Assembly (NCBI GenBank): GCA_016234205.1
Contig: JACRGN010000216.1
Span: 1-14,841, forward strand
Length of the DNA stretch: 14,841 bases
DNA from: Nitrospinota bacterium
GTDB taxonomy: Bacteria; Nitrospinota; Nitrospinia; UBA9942
Reading direction: 5' to 3'
The notes under the pieces were generated by a model. The model saw nothing but the letters and a program-made list of their open reading frames with translations. It was not told where the DNA came from and searched no databases. This document shows, piece after piece, positions 1 to 6,214 of the stretch (position 1 is its first letter; every line of letters begins with the position of its first letter). The position numbers and the translations under genes were made by a program.

Positions 1-134
1 CCCATATCCCTTTCCTCTGGCTTCACGATGACAGGTTACCCTGTCAGGTGCAGAGTTCAGTTCTGATGTGGTGGCTAACCTTTCATCAGGTTGGATTCTC
101 ACCAACTGGATATTACAAGCTTCTCTTGGCGCAC
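1..134 (-). ncRNA. Probable 5' end of a group II intron (domain I), cut by the window edge
   Basis: Read on the minus strand, the segment starts with GTGCGCC at 134-128, which fits the group II 5' boundary consensus GUGYG. Three short helices follow: GTTGG/CCAAC (94-90 with 106-102) around a GTGAGAATCC-like motif, CTGATG/CATCAG (89-84 with 68-63), and a 7-bp stem TGACAGG/CCTGTCA (46-40 with 35-29) capped by a GTAA (GNRA) tetraloop. A GTGAAGCC...GGAAAG stretch near the left edge resembles the corresponding part of bacterial intron domain I. No intron-encoded protein is visible; it would lie off the window. The junction is 78 bases past the stop codon of the small DGR target. This was recognised by motif and structure only. 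Another structured RNA is possible. Confidence 0.5.
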
Positions 135-212
135 TCAAGACTTGACCCCATACCCCGCCACTGTTCCCGTTCCCGTTCTTTTCCCAAAAAACCAAATTTC
201 CAAATGACCTAC
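135..212 (-). other. Short spacer between the VR1 target gene and the putative intron
   Basis: No gene is seen here. It includes a candidate DGR initiation segment right after the stop codon (201-215, shared with the VR2 flank) and a 2.7-copy hexamer repeat GTTCCC at 163-178. The minus-strand reading ends in ...AAGTCTTGA immediately before the putative intron boundary, so it would be the intron's 5' exon. Confidence 0.4.
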
Positions 213-354
213 TCACTGCCCACCGCGAACGCATCGGACATAGTAGCTGTAAGACTTATTGCCGTAGTAGACATAGCCATAGTGGAAATACACACTCCAC
301 GCAGAGGACGAACCGTAGGCGTAGGTAGTAGACGACCAATAGTAGGACGAATTT
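213..354 (-). repeat. DGR variable repeat VR1
   Basis: Aligned without gaps to the TR at 2220-2361. I count 25 differences, all at positions where the sense (minus) strand of the TR has A. C, G and T positions of the TR are identical throughout. The repeat ends at the TGA stop codon of the target gene, and changes reach the last sense codon (TR AAG, here CAG). Confidence 0.95.
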
Positions 355-653
355 GCATTTGGAAAATATGTTGTATCAATGGATGGATTATATTTTGTAT
401 CATCTGTTATTGATTCCAGTTCCTTTATATTTGGAAGCCTCCAGTCTGTGTATCCTGCAAGAGAAAGCCCTTCGCAATAAGTCAGGGCTGACCCCCATGC
501 CATTGAACCACCCTCTCCCTTCTGCCACATAAGTCCTGTGTTACTATCGGTTACAGTTCCATTTCCATTGTCAGTAAAACTTCCTGCTATTGCATCCTGA
601 TTTGCAGATAAAAGAATAACTGCAATTATAAAAAACATTCTTAAATTTATCAT
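213..653 (-). CDS. Small secreted DUF1566/Lcl domain protein, DGR target 1 (carries VR1)
   Basis: This is a 146-residue exported protein that is essentially one DUF1566 (Lcl C-terminal) domain, the C-type-lectin-like fold common in DGR variable proteins. The ATG at 653 is chosen over one at 686 because AAAGGAGG lies 8 bases upstream of it. Residues 1-24 (MINLRMFFIIAVILLSANQDAIAG) form a signal peptide with no lipobox. The mature part begins with a TDNGNGTVTD repeat and then has the family motifs GLMWQK, WRLPNIKEL and YYWSSTT, ending in YYVRCVRGGQ. The last 142 nt are VR1. The region from NSSYYWSS to the C-terminus is where all differences from the TR fall, and it is rich in Tyr, Ser and Gly at TR Asn codons. 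It probably binds a ligand at or outside the cell surface; the ligand is unknown. It lies directly downstream of the RT gene on the same strand. Confidence 0.88.
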   Translation of the reverse strand: MINLRMFFIIAVILLSANQDAIAGSFTDNGNGTVTDSNTGLMWQKGEGGSMAWGSALTYCEGLSLAGYTDWRLPNIKELESITDDTKYNPSIDTTYFPNANSSYYWSSTTYAYGSSSAWSVYFHYGYVYYGNKSYSYYVRCVRGGQ

Positions 654-720
654 TTTTCTATCCTCCTTTAAAATAGAGAGACGCAAATAAAGGAAAAAGG
701 GGAAAGTATGGATTTTATTT

Positions 721-741
721 TATCCTTTATCCTTTATCCTT
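721..741. repeat. Heptamer tandem repeat TATCCTT x3 across the RT stop codon
   Basis: There are three perfect copies. The minus-strand RT stop codon (734-736) and its last codons lie inside the array. Gain or loss of a unit past the stop would be silent. Confidence 0.85.
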
Positions 742-2248
742 TCTTAATCTCCGTAATAACCCTTCTTTTTAATCCTGGTGGATAATAGCCGCTCTCTGCA
801 ATAACAATATACGGTTGCCCTGCAAAGAGCGCCTTCTTTTTGAAATTCTTTAGCATCCTGACAGGAAAACCACACTGCTTCCCCATTCCTCTTGTCTCCT
901 TCATCATCTTCATCCTGAAAAGAGGGGCAAATTTTTCTGCCTCTTTTCCATAAAATTCACAAAACCTCCCTATCTGGAAAAATAGGCAGTAATCCTTATA
1001 TCTCTCTATAAACCATTTGTATTGACTTCTAAGATTTGGCGGGTAAAAGGGTGGTTCATATTGTGGGACCAGTCTATCCGACTCATCAAGGGTAAAGATG
1101 TGTTTCAGATAGGGGTATTTTTCAAATAGACTTTTTGTAAGATTATGTGCATTGGCATGTTTAAAATGACCGAGATAAGATGCCAGAACCTGTCTGAGTT
1201 TAGCTATCATTTCTCCCCGAAGATGAATAATACAGTATTTTTTACTGCCGATTTTCCCTTCAACTATCATTCTTTTACTAAACCACTTCAATCTTGATTT
1301 AAGATTGCCTGCCACTCTGTTCCGCACAAGAATATAATTGTGCCTGATGATATATCCCAAAAAATCAGCACCATCACTGACTCTTTTTAAGAAAAATTTT
1401 GATTTCAAAGAAAGGACAAGCTTCCGAGCAAGAAAATCCTCAATTTTATCCTTCATTTCAAGCAACCGTTCTTTCCGCCGGTCCAGAAGGATAAAGTCAT
1501 CTACATACCGGAGATAATATTTTGCCTTCAGTGTATGTTTTACATACTGGTCAAGTTCATTCAAATAGACATTGGCAAAGAACTGAGAGGTAAGATTTCC
1601 TATAGGGAGACCTTTGTTAGCAGGTGTATGAAACAGGGTCTTATGAGGTGGAATTTTTTTTAGCAATTCAGGATTACCCTTATAAATATAGTTAAGTGTA
1701 TTATTGTAGTTGATAATCTTTCGGGTCAGCTCCATAACAGTCTCATCCTTTACATGTCTTTCAATTATTTTCAGGAGTATCTCTTTATCTATACTCATGA
1801 AAAAACTTTTGATATCAAGTTGAATGAACCAGGCAGGGATACGACCTCCGAGGGTAACACAATTCATAAAGGACTTTAGCCTCATAGCGGCAGCATGAAT
1901 CCCCTTGCCTTTTCTGCAGGCGTGAGAATCGTAGATAAACTTAGGTTCAAAAATCTTCTCAAGTTTAGGAACAAGAAGATGATGAATTACCCTATCGCTG
2001 AAATCGGCGGCAAAGACTTCTCTCATTTTAGGAGTATGGGTAACAAAACAGACGGAGCGGGATGGCTGATAAGAGCCGCTACTTAAAGACCTGATGAGGT
2101 CAAACAGGTTTTTAAGAAGGTTTACCTCAAATCTCAGGGCATTAATGGTATTTCGCTTCCTTTTTCTACAAGTGATATATGCTTCATAAACAGACTTAAA
2201 GGAGAAAATACCATGATGATCACTTTCCACCGCGAATGCATCGGACAT
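734..2248 (-). CDS. DGR reverse transcriptase with C-terminal MutS domain I-like extension
   Basis: About 504 residues from the ATG at 2248. The enzyme makes mutagenised cDNA from the TR RNA. RT motifs seen: QLDIKSFF with catalytic Asp145; GLPIGNLTSQ at 213-222, where SQ in place of the QG of other RTs is typical of the DGR clade; and YVDD at 248-251. The thumb-like region runs to about 390. Residues 417-504 are an extra domain that aligns by eye to the MutS mismatch-recognition domain: FFQIGRFCEFYGKEA against MutS FYRMGDFYELFYDDA, preserving Phe429-X-Glu431, then GFP...NFKKKALFAGQPYIVIAES. No thiolase- or maturase-type X domain is evident. The start is uncertain: the frame stays open to an ATG at 2287 and a GTG lies at 2230, none with a good ribosome site. 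Every candidate lies inside the TR. Confidence 0.93.
   Translation of the reverse strand: MSDAFAVESDHHGIFSFKSVYEAYITCRKRKRNTINALRFEVNLLKNLFDLIRSLSSGSYQPSRSVCFVTHTPKMREVFAADFSDRVIHHLLVPKLEKIFEPKFIYDSHACRKGKGIHAAAMRLKSFMNCVTLGGRIPAWFIQLDIKSFFMSIDKEILLKIIERHVKDETVMELTRKIINYNNTLNYIYKGNPELLKKIPPHKTLFHTPANKGLPIGNLTSQFFANVYLNELDQYVKHTLKAKYYLRYVDDFILLDRRKERLLEMKDKIEDFLARKLVLSLKSKFFLKRVSDGADFLGYIIRHNYILVRNRVAGNLKSRLKWFSKRMIVEGKIGSKKYCIIHLRGEMIAKLRQVLASYLGHFKHANAHNLTKSLFEKYPYLKHIFTLDESDRLVPQYEPPFYPPNLRSQYKWFIERYKDYCLFFQIGRFCEFYGKEAEKFAPLFRMKMMKETRGMGKQCGFPVRMLKNFKKKALFAGQPYIVIAESGYYPPGLKRRVITEIKKG
2205..2222 (-). other. Candidate IMH*-like segment at the TR 3' side
   Basis: After the TGA that closes the TR in the VR frame, the minus strand has TGGTATTTT. 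The VR1 and VR2 flanks have AGGTCATTTG and TGGTTATTTG after their stop codons. This weak similarity could be the initiation-of-mutagenic-homing counterpart. It is an inference from three short sequences. Confidence 0.25.
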
Positions 2249-2361
2249 AGTTGTTGTTTGACTTATTGTTGTTGTTGACATTGCCATTGTTGAAATTCAC
2301 ATTCCACGCATTGGACGAATTGTTGGCGTTTGTAGTAGACGACCAATAGTTTGACGAATTT
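2220..2361 (-). repeat. DGR template repeat (TR)
   Basis: This is the 142-nt non-coding template. Read in the VR frame it would give a chain packed with AAC/AAT codons (for example NFNNGNVNNNNKSNNNY) ending in CIRGGK and TGA. AAC/AAT codons are what an adenine-mutagenic system exploits for the widest amino-acid choice. It matches VR1 and VR2 at all non-A positions. It lies 138 nt past the avd-like gene, and its last part overlaps the open frame of the RT. Confidence 0.95.
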
Positions 2362-2409
2362 ACCCATCCACTTTACGGCATTTATGCCCACCATAAACCG
2401 ATCCATGCT

Positions 2410-2449
2410 CCCCTCACCTCAATCCTCTCCCCAGAGGGGAGGTGAGGGG
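2410..2449. repeat. REP-like palindrome between avd and TR
   Basis: An 11-bp perfect inverted repeat (2410-2420 with 2439-2449, CCCCTCACCTC) encloses a second 5-bp stem CCTCT/AGAGG (2424-2428 with 2433-2437) with a CCCC loop. The type resembles the GC-rich CCCCTCACC palindromes scattered in many environmental genomes. It lies upstream of the TR in the transcript, so it might also end the avd message or insulate the TR RNA. Confidence 0.8.
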
Positions 2450-2499
2450 GGTACGATTTATTGAATATTAATGCCCCTGACAATGATTGATAATCATAG

Positions 2500-2919
2500 T
2501 CAAGGGCGGGACGGGCGCACAGTGATCTTGGGCTCACTCGCCAATGCTTGCGCCTTTGGCGATTCTGTCCCTTTTTCCCTTTGGCTCTTTAGCCATCCCT
2601 CACTCTGTTTGCTTATTTCTACTGTCAGGCCGGCAGCATGCTGAAATTGCTTAAAGCTATTGAATGCCTTAACCTCCTTTCCTATCATTATCATCAGTTT
2701 CATCTCTTCGCTCTTATCTCTTAACTCGGTTAATATAGGAATCTTGTCCCGCATTGAATTTGCCTTGATAACCATAACTGCAAGGCTGCGAGATAAGTTT
2801 CTTAAATCACTTCCTATGGTATATTTATGATACTTGGAAAAACCTCTGACTACCTGTTCTATATAAACTGTCAACTCTACTGTCCTTTTATATATTGGAA
2901 GGTTTTCGTAATGAGCCAT
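2500..2919 (-). CDS. avd: DGR accessory variability protein (Avd-like, four-helix bundle)
   Basis: This 139-residue basic helical protein begins MAHYENLPIYKRTVELTVYI and continues with YTIGSDLRNLSRSLAVMVIKAN and LRDKSEEMKLMIMIGKEVKAFNSF. This is the pattern of the bAvd/S23-like four-helix bundle family. Avd forms a pentameric barrel that binds the RT and the TR RNA and is needed for cDNA synthesis in characterised DGRs. The last 25 or so residues (after GWLKSQREKGT) are a low-complexity basic/proline tail beyond the usual bundle and may be a read-on extension. The gene starts 44 nt after the stop of the large target and precedes the TR, as in other DGR cassettes. There is no clear Shine-Dalgarno site; translation may depend on coupling. 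Confidence 0.88.
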   Translation of the reverse strand: MAHYENLPIYKRTVELTVYIEQVVRGFSKYHKYTIGSDLRNLSRSLAVMVIKANSMRDKIPILTELRDKSEEMKLMIMIGKEVKAFNSFKQFQHAAGLTVEISKQSEGWLKSQREKGTESPKAQALASEPKITVRPSRP

Positions 2920-2922
2920 ATT

Positions 2923-2946
2923 CTAATGACCAATGCTAATGACCAA
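2923..2946. repeat. Imperfect 13-bp direct repeat upstream of avd
   Basis: CTAATGACCAATG is followed directly by CTAATGACCAAAT, matching at 11 of 13 positions. It occupies the spot where the avd ribosome-binding site should be. Confidence 0.7.
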
Positions 2947-2951
2947 ATAAT

Positions 2952-2966
2952 CAAATAACCAACTCA
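2952..2966 (-). other. Candidate IMH (initiation of mutagenic homing) flank of VR2
   Basis: Directly after the last sense codon, VR2 reads TGAGTTGGTTATTTG and VR1 (215-201) reads TGAGTAGGTCATTTG, identical at 13 of 15 positions. The two genes otherwise diverge past this point, and substitutions extend up to the preceding codon. The priming site may therefore lie here rather than inside the coding part. Confidence 0.4.
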
Positions 2967-3105
2967 CTGTCCACCGCGAATGCATCGGACATAGTAGCTG
3001 GAAGACTTACCGTAGCCGTCGACATAGCCATAGCTGAAATTCACACTCCACGCATCGGACGAATAGTTGGCGACGGTAGTAGACGACCAATAGTAGGACG
3101 AATTT
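2964..3105 (-). repeat. DGR variable repeat VR2
   Basis: Gap-free alignment to the TR at 2220-2361 gives 23 differences, every one at a sense-strand TR adenine. The repeat ends at the TGA stop of the large target. VR1 and VR2 differ from each other at many of the same sites, so they were diversified independently. Confidence 0.95.
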
Positions 3106-5837
3106 GTATTTGGGAAATAGGTTGTGTTTATTGCATGATTATATGTTCCATAATTGACTATACTTATCAACTCCTTCTTTGATGGAAGTCTCCAGTCGCT
3201 CTGCCCGCCGAGAGTGAGATTGTCGCAGTAAGTTCCGGCATCACTCCATGTCCTCGGTGTATTATCGTCCTCCTTCTGCCAGATAAGACCTGTTACATTA
3301 TCCGTAATCGTCCCATTTCCATTGTCTGTATATGATGGCGGGTTAATTGTATAGTCATGGTCTTCACCAAATGTGGTTGTATATGAGGTTGTCTGTCCTG
3401 TATCGGGGAGTTTGAGCATAGTCCATGCTGATGTTGTAGTAGTCGTTCCTGTGGTCGTGGTGGTTGTCCCTGTAGTTGTAGTTTCTGTAGTAGTTGTTGT
3501 CGTGCCCGTGGTTGTCCCCCCTGTTGTGGGTGTTTGTGAAAATTTCTGTATGCGATAGTTCGTACCCGTATGGGACCAACCTAGAAATCCTCCCTCAGCC
3601 ACATAGACATTTCCCGAAGAATCCACTCCTGCACTCACCGGCATCGCAAATTGACCGTCTCCTGAGCCATTTGAACCCCATTTTGTTATAAATGTGAAAT
3701 CAGGGCTTAATTTCTGAACAACACTGTTATAGGAATCAAGTATAAACATATTCCCTGACGAATCTACGGCTATTGCCTCAATATACCCAAACTTACCATC
3801 TCCTGAATTTACTTGTGAGCTATCCGAACCGGCATGCGTTGATCCGCTCCACTTTGATATAAATGTGCCGTTAGAGTCATATTTCCATATACCATGAGCA
3901 TGAACATCGCTTTCAAGTAAATAAATAATTCCTGATGAATCTATAGTTATCCCTTTTCCAAGCCTTCCTTCTGCTGCATACCATTTGGTTATAAATGTGC
4001 CATCAGAGCTAAATTTCTGGATGCGATTTTTAGCAGGACTACCAATCTCATCAGGACCATCAAGCACATAGACATTCCCCGATGAATCTACTGCCACTCC
4101 TCCTGGGCTACTAAACTGACCATCTCCTGTGCCTTGTGAACCCCATTTTGTTATAAATGTGCCATTGGAATCGAATTTCTGTATACGCCAATAACCATCA
4201 TTCACATAGATATTTCCCGATGAATCTACTGCTATTTTCATATTGTTACCGAAAAATTGACCATCTCCGGTTCCGCGTGACCCCCATTTTGTGACAAATT
4301 TATAGTTTGTAGATACGGTCGTAGTTGTCCCTGTGGTCGTTGTCGTGCCATCATCTGACTTTAGCGTCAGTATTAATAGAGGATTGTATGTCAGTTCCTG
4401 TATCTGTTCTTTTGTGCAAAGTTGATTGCCGCATGATGCCTTGGCTACCGCTCTCTCTTTCTTACCCTTTCGAACTTCAATATGTAAATGGGGAGCTACT
4501 CCACCTTTATTCCCTGTCTTCCCAATAGAATCTCCTGTTTTAACACTACCCCCTGCAATCAAATTAGTAGAATCAAGATGCAGATAAATTAAAGTCGCGT
4601 CTTTATTTTTATTATAAATAGCTACAGTGCCTACACCTGTGCCGTTTTCAGCAGTTAAAACATCGCCATCTATAACCGCATATATCGTATGAAGCCCTGC
4701 TGAACTCCCCTGCTTTGAGCGAAAGTCTATACCGGCATGAAACTTTGATCCAACCATGTCCCAATATTGTTTATCGTAAGGGTCTGTCCAGTTTAAAATT
4801 AATGCACCCGGATTATTGTTCTTTAAATCTGTTGTCTCTGGTAATTTGAATAATGCCCTGGCTAACTGCTCAACGGTAATAATACAACCGGTGCAGTTGT
4901 TTTCTAAAGCAGTATTATAAGTGGTAAAACCGCCGGTTTGAGGGGTGCTAAAGGCAACGGGAGTATCTAACTTGATTCCCCTATTATTCGCATACTGGTT
5001 AGCTGCACTGTCTAATTTAGGGACATTATTCATATTAACAGCACTCAATTCTGAAATAATGTTTACTCCATTTTTTGCTCCACTGTAACCTTTGCCATCC
5101 ATAACACCATCAGATAAGTCTTTGCTTACTGCTTTAAGTGCCTTAGAAGTAGAAGTGGAAAGAGTCTTCTTAATAGTATTTATAATAGTAGAAACACCTC
5201 CAAGAACAGCTTTATGTTTCTTCTGTCCTTGCTGTGTCTTATGCAAAACCTCTGATTTTTTTTCTATCTTTTGAGAATCAAGAGGAAGGTCTGCTGCAGG
5301 GTCAAATCCATAAAAATCTGCTGCATTTGCTATTGCATTTGTTATCGCCTTGTTTGGTGTAAGCCCTTCATTCGCTATAGCGTCTTTTACAGCAAAGGCA
5401 AGAGCATCCGTTATAGGGGTTACAGCAACCTCAGTTGATCCAATTGGCGATATTCCTGTTATTTCATCCGATTCGGTTAATGTTACCGCCTCATTTGTTT
5501 CTTCATCAGTATAAGAGCCTCCGGCAGCAACCACCTCAAAAGGACCTGATTCGCCGGCAGGAATAGAGATACTAAAGGTTCCATCAGTTGATGTGATAAC
5601 AGGTCCTGCCACAAGACTCCCTCTTGAGCCATCATCTCCAATAATGTAAATATAAACCTTTGCACCGCTGACAGGTCCTTTACTTACTACACCTGTTAAT
5701 GTTGAAGGAGTTGTAGTTCCGTCATTACTGCCTCCCCCGCCTCCGCCCCCGCCGCATCCTGCAAGCAGGCTCAGGGAGAAAATAAGTGTAAGTGTAAGTG
5801 TAAGTGAGAGGAAAAAATTATTTTTAGGGGTGGTTAA
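2964..5837 (-). CDS. DGR target 2: lipoprotein with M23 peptidase, NHL repeats and variable lectin domain
   Basis: The frame is open from 5912 down to 2964. An ordinary start is first met at GTG 5612, but that would remove a lipoprotein signal peptide that is in frame just upstream: KNNFFLS, an (LT)n hydrophobic core, then SLSLLAGC with lipobox LAGC and a Gly-rich linker. The true start is unresolved; the left end given here is the first codon after the ACTG tract. Residues counted from GTG 5612: regulatory-like beta domain up to about 60; helical part 60-200; M23 (LytM) peptidase about 265-385 with HxxxD (His292, Asp296) and HLH (His375, His377); NHL propeller 436-692 (repeats of KFxxxGTFITKWG...VDSSGNVYV); Thr-rich linker 693-727; DUF1566/Lcl domain 759-882 ending in VR2. 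It probably sits on the cell envelope, with peptidoglycan cutting or binding joined to a diversified binding head. Confidence 0.85.
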   Translation of the reverse strand, partial: LTTPKNNFFLSLTLTLTLIFSLSLLAGCGGGGGGGGSNDGTTTPSTLTGVVSKGPVSGAKVYIYIIGDDGSRGSLVAGPVITSTDGTFSISIPAGESGPFEVVAAGGSYTDEETNEAVTLTESDEITGISPIGSTEVAVTPITDALAFAVKDAIANEGLTPNKAITNAIANAADFYGFDPAADLPLDSQKIEKKSEVLHKTQQGQKKHKAVLGGVSTIINTIKKTLSTSTSKALKAVSKDLSDGVMDGKGYSGAKNGVNIISELSAVNMNNVPKLDSAANQYANNRGIKLDTPVAFSTPQTGGFTTYNTALENNCTGCIITVEQLARALFKLPETTDLKNNNPGALILNWTDPYDKQYWDMVGSKFHAGIDFRSKQGSSAGLHTIYAVIDGDVLTAENGTGVGTVAIYNKNKDATLIYLHLDSTNLIAGGSVKTGDSIGKTGNKGGVAPHLHIEVRKGKKERAVAKASCGNQLCTKEQIQELTYNPLLILTLKSDDGTTTTTGTTTTVSTNYKFVTKWGSRGTGDGQFFGNNMKIAVDSSGNIYVNDGYWRIQKFDSNGTFITKWGSQGTGDGQFSSPGGVAVDSSGNVYVLDGPDEIGSPAKNRIQKFSSDGTFITKWYAAEGRLGKGITIDSSGIIYLLESDVHAHGIWKYDSNGTFISKWSGSTHAGSDSSQVNSGDGKFGYIEAIAVDSSGNMFILDSYNSVVQKLSPDFTFITKWGSNGSGDGQFAMPVSAGVDSSGNVYVAEGGFLGWSHTGTNYRIQKFSQTPTTGGTTTGTTTTTTETTTTGTTTTTTGTTTTTSAWTMLKLPDTGQTTSYTTTFGEDHDYTINPPSYTDNGNGTITDNVTGLIWQKEDDNTPRTWSDAGTYCDNLTLGGQSDWRLPSKKELISIVNYGTYNHAINTTYFPNTNSSYYWSSTTVANYSSDAWSVNFSYGYVDGYGKSSSYYVRCIRGGQ
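5783..5806. repeat. Hexamer tandem repeat TAAGTG x4 in the signal peptide
   Basis: Four perfect copies encode alternating Leu-Thr in the hydrophobic core of the target lipoprotein's signal peptide. The unit is a multiple of three, so copy-number change would lengthen or shorten the core without a frameshift. Confidence 0.9.
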
Positions 5838-5886
5838 ACTGACTGACTGACTGACTGACTGACTGACTGACTGACTGACTGACTGA
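5838..5886. repeat. Tetranucleotide tract (ACTG)12 ahead of the target lipoprotein
   Basis: There are twelve perfect ACTG units plus one base (TCAG on the sense strand). No stop codon arises in any frame of the tract. It directly precedes the signal peptide of the DGR target. A strong AAGGAGGG site lies upstream at about 5949-5956. In the lipoprotein's own frame a TGA (5913-5915) lies upstream of the tract with no ATG, GTG or TTG between. One other frame is open from the ribosome site through the tract. Unit gain or loss shifts the frame by one, as in contingency loci. Confidence 0.9.
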
Positions 5887-5948
5887 GCAAGGTTCGTGCC
5901 TTTTTGGCAGGCTCAGGATGGAAATAATATTGTTTTAGTATAATTAAC

Positions 5949-5956
5949 CCTCCTTG
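5949..5956 (-). promoter_or_regulatory. Strong ribosome-binding site lacking a standard start codon
   Basis: The minus strand reads AAGGAGGG followed by TTAATTATACTAAAAC. There is no ATG, GTG or TTG within 20 bases. ATT (5945-5943) or ATA just after it opens a frame without stops into the ACTG tract, also containing a TTG (5890-5888). With 12 units that frame is not the lipoprotein frame. Confidence 0.55.
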
Positions 5957-6005
5957 AATTACCCCTGATAGAAGCATTCAGGGGCTTCAGCTTTCAGCCT
6001 TCAGC

Positions 6006-6044
6006 GCCGACCTTTATGGTCGGCTGCGGGGGATAAACCCCCGC
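6006..6044. repeat. Double palindromic intergenic repeat
   Basis: Two adjacent perfect hairpins: GCCGACC/GGTCGGC with a 5-base loop (6006-6024) and GCGGGGG/CCCCCGC with an ATAAA loop (6026-6044). It is much more GC-rich than its surroundings, like a dispersed REP-type element. It lies between rtcB and the DGR target and could act as a transcription stop for rtcB. Otherwise the 5887-6214 stretch shows only AT-rich sequence, with no gene seen. Confidence 0.8.
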
Positions 6045-6214
6045 GCTACATAGCCGTCAGCAGTCTTTCTTTAGCTAAGAACTGATTACTGATGGCTCCT
6101 TTTGTGTAAGGTTGGATAATCAAATTATGGGGAAAATATATCACAATAGAATATTTTGTCAAGAATTTTCAGGACAAAAATTTAATTTTAACCACTGAAT
6201 AATCTTTTTATAAT

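Larger units (their letters stand above)
213..5837 (-). mobile_element. Complete diversity-generating retroelement with two targets
   Basis: All the core parts are on one strand and in transcription order: target with VR2 (2964-5837), avd-like gene (2500-2919), TR (2220-2361), RT (734-2248) and target with VR1 (213-653). DGRs reverse-transcribe TR RNA with adenine-specific misincorporation and place the cDNA into the VR, leaving the TR unchanged. The identity pattern here (48 differences across two VRs, all at TR adenines) shows that mutagenic retrohoming has acted on both targets. No integrase or phage genes are seen, so it looks like a chromosomal resident element rather than part of a prophage. 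Confidence 0.93.

Noticed and set aside
1..134. Cobalamin-type riboswitch
   Set aside because: The GTGAGAATCC and GAAGCC pieces recall it, but the B12-box core is missing. The GTGCGCC boundary fits a group II intron better.
48..413. Plus-strand reading frames opposite the VR1 gene and opposite the Thr-rich linker (3373-3558)
   Set aside because: They are antisense to well-supported genes, have low-complexity products (runs of Val opposite Thr codons) and lack ribosome sites.
734..2287. RT as a group II intron maturase or retron RT
   Set aside because: The SQ motif in LPIGNLTSQ, the adjacent TR/VR pair and the Avd-like gene place it in the DGR clade. There is no maturase X or HNH domain.
5483..5612. 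GTG at 5612 as the true start of the large DGR target
   Set aside because: The same frame continues upstream through a Gly-rich linker, a LAGC lipobox and a hydrophobic core, which would be lost. The GTG is only the first standard start codon, with no good ribosome site.
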